Below are positions 12,316-22,554 of a stretch of 64,000 nucleotides of DNA, piece by piece. Both the position numbers and the translations under genes were made by a program. The stretch comes from Wyeomyia smithii (taxonomy: Eukaryota; Arthropoda; Insecta; Diptera; Culicidae), in NCBI RefSeq assembly GCF_029784165.1, contig NC_073696.1, forward strand, positions 82,396,220 through 82,460,219, written 5' to 3'. Within the stretch, counting starts at the first letter, position 1, and every line of letters starts with the position of its first letter. The notes under the pieces are model-generated. The model ran no database searches. It was not told the origin of the DNA and saw only the letters and a list, made by a program, of their open reading frames with translations.

Positions 12316-12732
12316 GAGTACCGTATTCACCAAATTTCGAACACTCAACACTAAAAATCAACGAAAAGTTAAATGTTATGTTATTTGTTGCAAATAAATG
12401 CTATTTATATAGATTTAAACATGTTTTGTACATGAAAACAAAAAAAATTTAGATTTCGACTTCGATTCAAACTCCGAATACTCCAACGTAATCGCTAAGA
12501 GATAGATAGGCAAACCGTCTGAATACTGACTGTCACTTTTTTCAACGCCTGCTGATTCCCCACAAGCGGCCATACAGTAAAAAGCTATACATCACAGGGT
12601 GGAGGACATTCCAAGGAACGAAATGGTGTGTGATAATCATAATGTTTATAACACCAGTCGTAATAATTTGATATTTATACTGAAGTGTTCGAAGTATGAG
12701 ACTGTTCGAAGTTTGAATCAAAACGGTCACAC
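12316..12732. mobile_element. Palindromic-ended MITE in RTE-2
   Basis: The left end (12316-12345) contains GTACCGTATTCACC and TTTCGAACACT. The reverse complement of the right end (12700-12730) contains GTGACCGTTTTGATTC and TTCGAACAGT. These imperfect inverted ends sit exactly where RTE-2 coding sequence breaks off (REAARIGL) and resumes (YVLAGRE). No transposase was seen and the target duplication is not clear. Confidence 0.55.
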
Positions 12733-13488
12733 AAGCCCTATTCTCGCAGCTTCTCTCTCAATATCGTCTGCGAATCTAGGAGCATGTAAGACTTCGTAAC
12801 GATGGTAGCACTTTTTTGCACGCTAGTTCTCCGTGTAGCACCTTCGAATACGATATCATCTGTTTCTTTTAAAACAAAACGCGCCGAATTCGTCGTAAAA
12901 TCGTCGTATAAATTTCTGCGACGAATGCTTTGAAAGAAGCAGATAATATTGAATAATAAGTTTGACAGCTCGTCACGAAAGCGTCCGACAACTCACCGGC
13001 TACCTTGACGTCTGATATTGTTAAGGGTGGCACGAATCAATTTGATTAGTTTCGTTGGAACATCACGTTCGAGCATAATCTGCCATAACTTATTACTCAT
13101 AACTGAGTCGTACGTTGCCCTAAAGTCTATGAACAGATAAGAGGTGGGAAAAATGGTTCACTATAGTGAGCGGATCAGAGCGGTTCCGCTCACTAAGATG
13201 AACTAGTTCTTTTTAACAGCTCACTCGCTCTTTTAGTTCCTACATAATTTTTAGTTTTTATCAGTGTAGCTATTTATCAGACACCGCAAGCGAGAGCCAT
13301 GTGAAAGCTTTACACCCGATTTACCAAGCGCAAAGTCGCGTGCAAAACTACAATAGAACTCCCAGAAACAAGCTGCCACTGATATGCATAACCTGCATTT
13401 CCCATCACCCAGCCACCAGCCAGCCGCAAGAGCATGCAAAAAAAAAACAACTTGCAACAGTCCATACACAGGTACACGGGTTGGCTAA

Positions 13489-13699
13489 AGCCTGTATTAC
13501 ACTCTTTGACCAAGCGTCAAATATTTGGCACTTTTTGACAGATAAAAATTTGGTCATATATAATTGTTTGTCACTCGCCAATTTTAACATGGGGCAAACA
13601 CGGGCAAACAACAACCATGATGTCAAATAAATTTTACCATTATGTCAGAAGGTCAAATATTTGACAAAGACAATTAGACAAAGAGTGTACTACAGGCTT
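13489..13699. mobile_element. PIF/Harbinger-like MITE, 211 bp
   Basis: The 3-bp duplication TAA (13486-13488, 13700-13702) flanks inverted ends AGCCTGTATTACACTCTTTG and its near-perfect complement (one mismatch). A TWA target with short inverted ends fits PIF/Harbinger elements. It lies at the centre of the hAT-like foldback and is too small to encode protein. Confidence 0.75.
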
Positions 13700-13702
13700 A
13701 AG

Positions 13703-14027
13703 GCCAAGTACGCACACGAATGGATGTGGAACGAAAAGAACGAAAGAACTGATTCACTGATCTTCTGGCAATCCACTCGCAGGCTGATCAAAAGACTCGT
13801 CAGTTCTTTGAAAGAGCGAAATCTTTCGCTCTCAGAAGAACAGGTTCGTCCGCTGGTTCTTTTGTTCAGCTCGCAGGCAATCCGCTCGCGATCAGAATAT
13901 TTCGATCTTTTAAAGAACTGATTTTCTGATCAGCTCGGGAGCGGACTGTCTGCATAGATTCAAAAGATCAGTGAACCAGTTCTTTCGCTCTTTTCGTTCA
14001 CTTTTCGTGTGCGTCCCGGCGTTTGCC
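13703..14027. mobile_element. Second nested palindromic element
   Basis: The left part (ACGCACACGAA, then AAAAGAACGAAAGAACTG and ACTGATC) is mirrored by the right part ending TTCGTGTGCGT near 14012. Sub-repeats containing GCAGGC or GCAATCC-GCTCGC cores lie between. It either is an independent MITE or forms the original loop of the hAT-like foldback. No target duplication was identified. Confidence 0.5.
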
Positions 14028-14365
14028 AGCCCGTGTGCTGTGTGTGAACTGTGGCAAGTAGATTTTTTTTTATTCCCGCGGCTGGTGGATGGTTATGCAT
14101 AGGAGAGCAGGCAGCAGGCGGCAGCTATTTTCAGGGAGTTCTATTGCAGTGTCGCACGCCGCTTTGCGCTTGGGGTGTAAAACATTCATATGGCTCTCGC
14201 TTGCGGTGTCTGATCAACAAAATGAGCTTCAGCTTTTTGCTTGAAGTGAGGGGTGAGTTACCGCTCTTTAAAAAAGAGTGATAGATCACTCACTCACTTT
14301 AAAGAACCAGCTCTTTAGATCAGTTCGTGAGCGGGTTGCCCACCTCTAGAACAGATGGTGAATAC

Positions 14366-16351
14366 TTACTTTACTTTCCCTCAGGATTTCGCCTGCGTCA
14401 CAATGTTACGCCAACTACCTAGCTCGTTGCGCACCTCTGCATTTTGTACCGGCCGGATTCGAACCGAACACCATTTCCGCGGGATTGTTGTCCGGCATTC
14501 TTACAACATGACCCGCCCATTGTACTCTTCCAGATTTAGCGACTTTCTGGATACTGGGCTCGCCGTAGAGTTGCACCAACTCGTGGTTCATTCCTCGCCA
14601 TCCTCACATACTCCGCTGAAGATGGCACTAAGTTAAAAACAGTTCTCCTCGAGCATTTTCCATATCTCGTACCCGGAGAGAACCGGTTTCGTGAGCGTCT
14701 TGTACATGGTGCACTTGGTACGAAGGCGAAGTTTGCCTGACCTCAACGTCTTGAGAAGTTCGTAGTAGGCACGACTTCCAGCTACAATACGTCAGCGAAT
14801 TTCTCTGCTACAGTTGTTGTCTGACGTTACCAATGATCCGAGGTGCACAAACTCGCCAACCGCCTCGATCACTATGCTACTACCTATTCAGGCCCTATTG
14901 CGCTCGGTTCTCCCTGCTAGCAGATACTTGGTCTTTGCCGTATTCACCTTCAATCCAACTTTTCTGTTTCACTATTGCAGCTTGGTGTACTGTTCAGCAA
15001 CCGCCTGGAACGTCTTTCCAACAAGGTCCACGTTGCCAGCGAAGTGAATGAACTGGCTGGATTTATTGAAGATCGTGTCCGTATGAAAAAGGCCGCTCGT
15101 TCCATAACGCCTTCAAGCGCAATGTTGAGCAGAAGGCGAGAAAGACCGTCGCCTTATCGAAGTCTTTCAAAAAAAATTTTCAATTCAAATTCAAATCCTC
15201 ATACAGCGCTGTACACCGTCCATCGGCCCTAATCAGTCTTGTAAGTTTTGTAGAGAAGCCATTTTCGTTCCATAGCTCTACACGGTCAAGAGTGTCATAA
15301 GCGGCCTTACAATCAATCAATAGCGTGGGTGCGTGAGGACTTGGTAATCGCGACACTTTTCGCTCTTTTCGCACTTTTCGCTCTGCGTTGAGAATCGTGA
15401 TCGCTCGGTATTTCCAAGTTGTCACCCTCCTCCTCTGCGCCATTCAGGTGTTCATTGTAGTGCTGCTTTCACCTGTCGATCACGTCACGATCATTCGTCA
15501 AGACTCGTCCATCTTTTCTCGAAGCCGAGATGCGTTTGGTTTTTGTAGAATCTACGTATTTCTTTAGAACGATACAGCAGCTCCATTTCCTCACAGGTAA
15601 GACATTGTCTTTGTTTCTGTTTGTGTAGACTTACGTTATGAGGGGTCGTTTGCTGCAGCATCAATGGCCGCGCTTCATTCTTCTCGTCTAGAATCGTTTG
15701 ACACTCCTAGCCAACTCCTTTAGACGAATCCAAGCGCACCATCCGCTGTGTAGCTAATAACCGCTTACGCAATACCCCAGAGGGGCTTCGGTAAGCTATC
15801 CCCATCCGGCAACGCTACGGCTTTCTGCGTACTCAGTACTGACTTCGGGGAGTTTAAGTTTAAGGCAGCGGATGACAACCGAAACTCTTTGGCGCATTTT
15901 GACCATCAGGAGATAATGGTCAGAGTTGACGTTTGGGCCACGATAGGTTCGGACGTCGATAATATCCGAGAAGTGTCTTCCGTCAATCAAAACGTTGTCG
16001 ATTTCGTTTCAGTCTGTTGTGATAATCTTCAGGAGTATCGATACGGGACGCCATGCTGGAAGTAGGTGCTACGAAAGGCCATGTTTTTGAAGACGGCAAA
16101 GTCAATGAGTCGAAGGCCGTTTACGCTCGTGAGCTGGTGTTCGCTGAACTTTCCAATAAGCGGTCTGAATTCTTTCTTCTGGCCAACCTAAGCGTTGAGA
16201 TCTCCGATAACAATTTTAGCGTCATATTTTGGGTAAATGCACACTCGAGCGACGCGTAAAAAACGTTCTTATCGTCGTTGTTATTTTCTAGGGGAGAGCT
16301 GTGCACGGCCACTGATCCTAAACTTCGACCTTTGGATACGATCAAAGTCAA
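14366..16351 (-). pseudogene. RTE-1: RTE-type non-LTR retrotransposon, heavily decayed
   Basis: The minus strand shows the element order endonuclease then reverse transcriptase. Endonuclease-type motifs (VHSSP, DDKNVFYASLE, DGRHFSDIIDVRTYRG, NSDHYLLMVKMRQ) occur at 16340-15870. The RT N-terminal part (LLIDCKAAYDTLDRVELW) lies at about 15310-15260. A catalytic region at about 15050 reads FAGNVDLVG in place of the family FADD box, so both aspartates are lost. The C-terminus ends in NIVTQAKS and a stop at 14381. Frameshifts break it many times. A short A/G-rich tail (14380-14366) follows and then RTE-2 sequence begins, which suggests it inserted into RTE-2. The far 5' part is missing. Confidence 0.75.
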
Positions 16352-16429
16352 AAGACAAATCGTTTGAAAGGATTGGTTCTATCGAAAAGGCAACATCCTG
16401 GCTTGTGTACATTTTGTTTGTGTACATCA

Positions 16430-18060
16430 CTTCGATTCTGGAAATATCCATATTGGGTAGTATTCGGTCATTTTAAGCTGCTTTTGTGGCATCTGAGCAT
16501 CAATCTGATTCCGGAAATATCCATATTGGGGGGTATACAGTTACTTTGGCTATTTTCCAGAAACCGAAAGTCGTCATCTTTGAATTCAAAATGGTGTCCA
16601 GGGTCAAAGCTTGGCTTTTATGCATCATCTCGATTACGGAAATATCCATATTAAGTAGTATTCGGTCATTTTCGGGTATCTTACATACCATCTCACAACT
16701 CAAATGCTGTCTGAGGTCGATTTTCAACTTCTGCGCATCATTCTGGTTCCAAAGATACTCATATTGGGTGGTATTTGGTCACTTTTGGCTGTTTTTTAGA
16801 AACCGAAATTCGTCATCTTGGATTTCAAAATGGCATGTCAAATCAATTTCTGGCCTCTGGGCGTCATTCTGGTTCCGAAAATTCATATTGGATGGTGTTT
16901 GGTCATTTTCGACTGTTTTTAGAAACCAGAAGTTGCCTTGGAATTCAAAATGGTGTTTGTGGTCGATTTTTAGTATCTGTGCCTCCGGAGACTTATGTTG
17001 GGTGGAAAACAGCCATTTTTGGCTATTTTCCAGAAACCGGAAGTTGCCATCTTACAATCCAAAATGATGTCTGAGGTCGATTTTTGGCTTCAGTGCACCA
17101 TTACGATTCCGAAAATACCCATACTGTGTGGTATTTGGACACTTCCCGCTGTTTTTCAGAAACCGGAAGTCGCCTTCTTGGATTTCCAAATGACATTTGG
17201 AGGACCATTTCTGGCCTCACCCTCTCTCCGCTCAGATGTGTCACAGCCTTAGCGATAAACTATCTTCCATATATGTGTCTATAACTGTCATAACTTTTAT
17301 GCAACGCCAATAAAATCATTGAAAATAACATGGTGGGTGGCCTTTAGGAGATTCATAATGCCATCTCGAGCCAATTCTCGAGCTTTGAGCACTTTTCAAA
17401 ACTGGCGTCTGGAGTCGACATCTGGCCTCTGGGCATCATCCAGATTCTGGAAAAACCGCATCGCAATTTCATGCTGTTTTCCAGGTAACCATCAATTTCA
17501 AAATGGCAACTGGAGTAGATCTCCTGAGACTTGGCAACATTTTGAATCTGGTTTGGTGGTAATTGGTAATTTTGTGCTGAACTCCAGAACCCGGAAGTTG
17601 CTATCATGAAAGTCAAAATGGAATCGATTTCAAGTCTCTGGGTATCATTTCGAATGTTGAGGTACTCATATTGCATGGTATTTGACCAGTTTAGTCTGTT
17701 TCACCATCTTGGATTCAAAAATGACCTCTGCAGTCGGTTTCCGATCGCCGGGGATCTTTTTTCCGAAAATACCCACATTAAGTGCCATTCCGTCATTTCA
17801 GACTATTTTCCAGAGATCGGAAGTCACCTTGTTGAATTTCAAAATGGCTTCTGCAGTCGATATTAACACTCTGAGTATAATTCTGATTCCGAAAATACTC
17901 ATATTAGGTGCTATTCAGTCATTTTATGCTATTTACCTAAGCCGAAAGCTGTTACCTTGGATTTTAAATTGGCGTTTCAGGTCGATTCCCGGCCACTAGA
18001 TATTATCCCGACTCCAAAACTATTTATATTGAATGGTATTTGGCCTTGTTCTCAGCTCTG
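16430..18060. repeat. Diverged tandem repeat, ~110-130-bp unit
   Basis: About a dozen degenerate units repeat the same string of words: CCATATTGGGTGGTATTTGG, GGCTGTTTTCCAGAAACCGG, AAGTCGCCATCTTGGA, TTCAAAATGGC and GATTTCTGGCCTCTG. Unit starts near 16523, 16645, 16758, 16881, 16990 and 17118 give spacings of 110-128 bp. About 17230-17330 is an interruption. The 193-residue frame at 16486-17067 is read-through of this array, as its peptide repeats with the DNA unit, and is not a gene. Confidence 0.85.
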
Positions 18061-18514
18061 ATTGGACGGAATCTGTGTTTAAAACTAAGCTTCACATTTT
18101 CAGTGGTACAATAGTTAGCGTCATAAAGTTACAATGTTCCTTATTTTGTAGAAGTGTAGTTAATTTTCTAATGGATTACTGCAAGGATCGAAGGGTCCGT
18201 TGAAACTGACCAAGTTCTAATTATCTTTTTTTAAACTTTTTCATAAATGCTTGTCAAAAGTAACTTGATACATCTAGATCATTAATTTGTGAACCTTATG
18301 ATTTGTCATAATAGACTCTGCACCATTTATTCAACCATATTAAACTCTGCACCATTTATGTTCACTTTAAAAATCATATGAATATGAATCATATGAAAGA
18401 TTTAGAAGTTGTGGAAAATATCCAATTTTTACTATTAATAACTATTCTACCGATATTTGAGCTAGATGAATAAAAAATAATCCAATCCCTAACATAACGC
18501 TCTAGCCGAGCGTT
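18061..18514. other. Gene-free AT-rich stretch
   Basis: No gene is seen. A short word (CTCTGCACCATTTATTCA and CTCTGCACCATTTATGTT) is duplicated around 18316-18360. Confidence 0.45.
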
Positions 18515-18715
18515 CCACACAGCTAGCTGGCATCTCTATTTTATTTGCTTTGCTCCGTTAGGAGCTATCATCACTGCGGATCCGCAATTTGCGGGCTCCA
18601 TTGACAGATGCTATGTTATGCGTATGAAAAGTTGCGGTGATATGCTATCTCGTTTACACACACGCTGAGATGTTAGTCCTCGAAACATGGCGGGATGCCA
18701 GCTAGCTGGTTCCAC
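18515..18715. repeat. Small inverted-repeat element, ~200 bp
   Basis: Positions 18515-18534 and 18694-18715 are inverted copies sharing GATGCCAGCTAGCTG. The centre of each arm, AGCTAGCT, is itself a palindrome. The size suits a MITE but no target duplication was seen. Confidence 0.5.
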
Positions 18716-21700
18716 AACGTGACAACCCCGATTGATCATTGCCACCGAATCGTAACATCGAACAGCTTTCCTGAGTTGTTGAAACTGTCACGTCGGACTA
18801 AGTGTTATAAATTAGAACAAATTTCTAAACGTCATGTCGCGCGATATTCAAATCGTTCGTCGGACCCATTCGACTTTACGTCACACACATGCACGGGAGG
18901 CATCTGAAAACTCCAATTAAGAATTTATTTATCTTCCGCTCCGTCTGCGTTTTCCACCGCGTGTGCACAGGCAGAGCGGGGCAATTCAATCACCATCAGC
19001 GTCGTTCAGCGCCCGAGTGACGCACAAGTAACAATCAGAGATTCCTGCTGCCAACATTTTTGTTAGATGGTGCGGCTCGGCGGTAGGCTCCCTGTGAAAT
19101 ACACACCCGAACACCTTTCGCTTGTTTCGATCCGCTTTCAGGCGTAAGCCGCGCCTGCTTGCGTTTCTACATATCGCCGCGCGTTACGCCGTGCCGAGCG
19201 GTTCAGGAAATACACAAGATGCATAAATGACGAGAAATGGGATAAAGATCAAAGTGCACGAGTGTGAAAATCTCTCATCCTTGGAATGCAACCTTGCGCC
19301 GCCATATCCAATTGAAAATACAGGAAAACGTATTTCCAGCTTCAAACTGCTTCACTCTGCCTCGGTGATCCTGAGCGCGCTTGTTAGCGATCCCGTGTGA
19401 CCGCTATCCGACCAACCACAAAGTGCATATAAGCGATTTTCACGCTACGACACTTTCCTTCAATTTTCTCTCACAACTATAGCCTAGATTTCCCTCCTAA
19501 CGACTCATCATGTGCAGTGTTACTTTTATTTATGCTTCTCTAGGGTTGCCCCAAAGCAACTTTCTCATATTTCAAAGGCGCCACACTTCTCGCTTAGATT
19601 AGGAGACAAGAGTGAGACTGTTTCCGAGGCGGTTCTACTTCTACCCAGCATCCGCATTTGACACACGTAGTATAGAATGGCATAACATGCAACCACTCTT
19701 CGCGCGAGGATCTACATGAACCGAGTAACCGCAGAACTTCCACCCGGGTTCCAGTGCGGTGTCAAAACTTACCGCTACACGCCGATCGTGGGGTTTTGTG
19801 GTACGACAGTATCATAAATTGTGAAATATTGCCGCTTTTAGATGAAATATGAGTCTCAAAAGAAGTTGCGACCGGGTGTTTAAGTTGTTGTTATTGATGC
19901 AGGACGGGGCGGGCGCCTTTCCTCTGCCGGTTGGCATGTGGTATACACTACGGCTCGAGTGGGATAGAACCGGTGTCTAGTTACTAGTGGATGTGCGGCT
20001 GCGCAAAAATAGAAGAAACTAACTAATCTTAATGCATGGTTGAACAATGTATTGACCGTTTAGGTAAATCCTCTTGAGACCGTATAGTTGATGCTATTTT
20101 ACTCGATGGCAAACCGTGCACAAAATTTTTGTTTGGATGGAGTGAGGGGGGGGGATTACTTTGCTTTATTTAATAGTGCCTTTTTGGTTATTTTGCTTTA
20201 AAAATTGAATTATTAACATCAAACCTACCATTTACGACTTGAAAAAATCTGATAATCAGCATTCTGTGAATACAAATAGCAAAGTTTTTTTTTTGGAAAG
20301 TGCACTAAAGATTGTTGGTGCAAGCCTAAACCCTTTCAATACGAGCTTTAAGTTTTTAAGATGCTTTGTAGCATGCGTGAATATAATATATGATTTAGAA
20401 ACAAAATCACAAAAATATTTACAAAGAATAAAAATTGTAAAAAATGAATAAAAACGAATAAAAACGTCCAAATATATTATTTACAAATTAATAATGAAAA
20501 GTTTTTTTTGAATAGAGAATCCGGAAATTCATTGTTTGTTTTAACGACTATTTTGATGATATTCTTTCAAACCATTTGACTTGCTGCTTGCCCTTTTCAA
20601 TTGTCGACCTAAAATATTTTTCTATTAATTCAAACGATACTTTTTTATTCGTATCCCAAAAAACACTATTATATTTTTTTCTTCTTTCAAGTTATTTTCA
20701 AATTTCCAGATAATCCAAAACATATATATTACTCAATCATGTAGTTGAAAACTATTTTTTCCATTCGATTTGTTCAGTTACATATGTTTTGGGTCATTAA
20801 CCGCTCTACCAGTCATTATAAACCGCCGCATAGCAATTAATAATACACAAATCAGCACCTTTGCATTGAAGCAAAAAAAAACACACACCCTTTTGTTAAC
20901 AGTCTAAACAGCATTCCAACACCTGTTACACGGCGGTGGTTCTACCACTGCCATGATTGCACTAATTCTCGGTGCGTGAAGATGCGCAAACACTTTTTTG
21001 TCAGACCATTGATTGTTTTCTGATGAGCCTCCCGTACATATGGCCACAGAAACGCTTTTCCTCGAACCGGCAGGCAATTGAGAAATGATTATATGCCATG
21101 CAGGGGCACCTCACTCGCCTACTGAGTCTGTCCATGATTGTCCTCCGCCGCTACTGTTTATGGTAAGGCGATCCCTCTCGCTAAACGCTACTTAATATTC
21201 AGCAAAAAAATAGAACTTAAATTGCAGATACCTAAAACGAAGGGAAGCAAGCATGCAGCAAAGATCGCCAAAGAGGGCACTTTTTTGCTTTTGCAAACAG
21301 CACTCGAGCAGCCACTACTGACGGCATTCCTTTTCTGCATCCTTGCTCAAAAGAGATTCGCGCTTTCGCCGTAGAATATGTCTAGAATTGGTACAAGCCT
21401 AAATCTGTTGAACGGCTGCCATTCAGTGTTCGCGCATTTGCCAACGTATGTGTGCGTCATCCCTTAAAGGTTTGGCTTGAGAAATGATAATTTGTAACCA
21501 ATAAAAGAAGGAGAACCGCTGCGCAAATATGGCCACGGTATCGACCACAAGCGCAACATTGCTGCATAGCGAGGCGCAAATCTTTTTGGCCATAAATAAT
21601 ACACGCATGACGCGCGTTGTGCAAATGCATACCGGCTGCAGTACGATGGATGTAAGCCTTGTGCGTGCCCAGTCGGATCGGAGCGCAGTCGTGCTTTGCT

Positions 21701-22302
21701 CGGAGAAGGCATCCGCAACCATCTTTGGGATGCCTTGAACTGTGCGGTAGCTTAAATGGAAGCCGCCATACTACACACACATGATGCAGGGCGGTTAGGA
21801 AATGTCCCTGTCCATTGGAGAACCACTGAATACCGCAGTAACACGTTCAGATTTTTTCGTGTCGTTTACATTGCATTATGCTTCCCATTGACGGGCCCCG
21901 TAGCTGTTTGACATTTGTGTTGCACGTATTTATGAACTAATAACTTGCCCACAATTGTCTGAAATTGTGAAACGTAAATTATTGTCCCAAACAATAAACA
22001 GGACGTAATGTTTGCGAAAGATCAATTGACTGAAAAATTGTCTTGTAAAAGAAATGTGACTTCCAAGCTAGTGACACACATTTAGTGGATGGTTCAGTGG
22101 GTAGATTGTTAACTCTTGCAATATAAACAAAAAACAGAGCGCAATGCCCGAAACATTCAAATTCTGGAACATGGAATCTGTGATTCGGAAATTCTACTCA
22201 ACGTACCCATTGAGAAACTTTTCAGATATGTATGATGACTATTTTATAAAATTTAGCTCATATCATTTTTTGCCAAAGTGTGCAGGTGTTAACACATTTA
22301 CA
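18716..22302. other. Gene-free, mostly unique sequence
   Basis: No coding region, RNA gene or repeat family is recognised. Positions 18900-19900 and 21030-21780 are richer in GC than their surroundings and look unique, as introns or regulatory sequence of a distant host gene might. This is inference only; short frames here lack domain-like features. Confidence 0.4.
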
Positions 22303-22550
22303 TTAAGTTTCCGTTTAGTTTTAGTTCAGTTTCAGTTTAGTTTCCCTTCAGTTTCAATTTAGTTTCAGCTTAGTTTAGGTTTAATTTTGTTTCAGTTTTT
22401 TTTTTAAAGTTTCAAACACGTCTTGGCTTAATTTCAGGTCAATTTCAAATTAGTTCCAGTTCAGTTATATAACAATTTCAGTCTAGTTCCAGGTAAGCCA
22501 TAGTACAGTTTAGGTTTCAGTTCAGTTTCAGTTCTGTTTATGTTCACTGA
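22303..22550 (+). repeat. 11-bp minisatellite, left block
   Basis: Degenerate copies of CAGTTTCAGTT (alternating CAGTT and CAGTTT half-units) run in the same orientation as the main block at 25261-27470. The two blocks are separated by a foldback element, so they were probably one array. Confidence 0.85.
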
Positions 22551-22554
22551 GAGA

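Larger units (their letters stand above)
13139..14348. mobile_element. hAT-like foldback element, 1,210 bp
   Basis: It is flanked by a perfect 8-bp target duplication, GAACAGAT (13131-13138 and 14349-14356), the size typical of hAT transposons. Its termini are AAGAGGTGGG and CCCACCTCTA. The arms are long inverted repeats (about 13139-13485 and 14025-14348), for example CAGACACCGCAAGCGAGAGCC against its reverse complement. It encodes no transposase and so depends on an outside source. Removing it together with one GAACAGAT copy rejoins the RTE-2 reading frame as HHLFIDF. Two further elements lie in its centre. Confidence 0.85.
10930..14365 (-). pseudogene. RTE-2: RTE-type non-LTR retrotransposon, reverse transcriptase part, interrupted
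   Basis: Minus-strand pieces line up in order with an RTE-type reverse transcriptase. Positions 14365-14357 followed by 13130-12990 read HHLFIDFRATYDSV and onward. A FADD catalytic box followed by REAARIGL lies at about 12785-12735, YVLAGRE at about 12300, NREIKKRIAAANRAFHGLRN at 12190-12130, and a C-terminal part with LETWTLE and RRILRSVFDGKL at 11245-11080. Three insertions account for the gaps: a hAT-like foldback (13139-14348), a MITE (12316-12732) and a tRNA-headed SINE (11270-11891). Frameshifts and stops are frequent. The endonuclease half is missing. RTE membership is from recalled motifs; clade placement needs a tree. Confidence 0.75.

Noticed and set aside
16486..17067. 193-residue open frame
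   Set aside because: Its peptide repeats in step with the ~110-130-bp tandem DNA unit and overlaps similar frames in other phases; it is array read-through.
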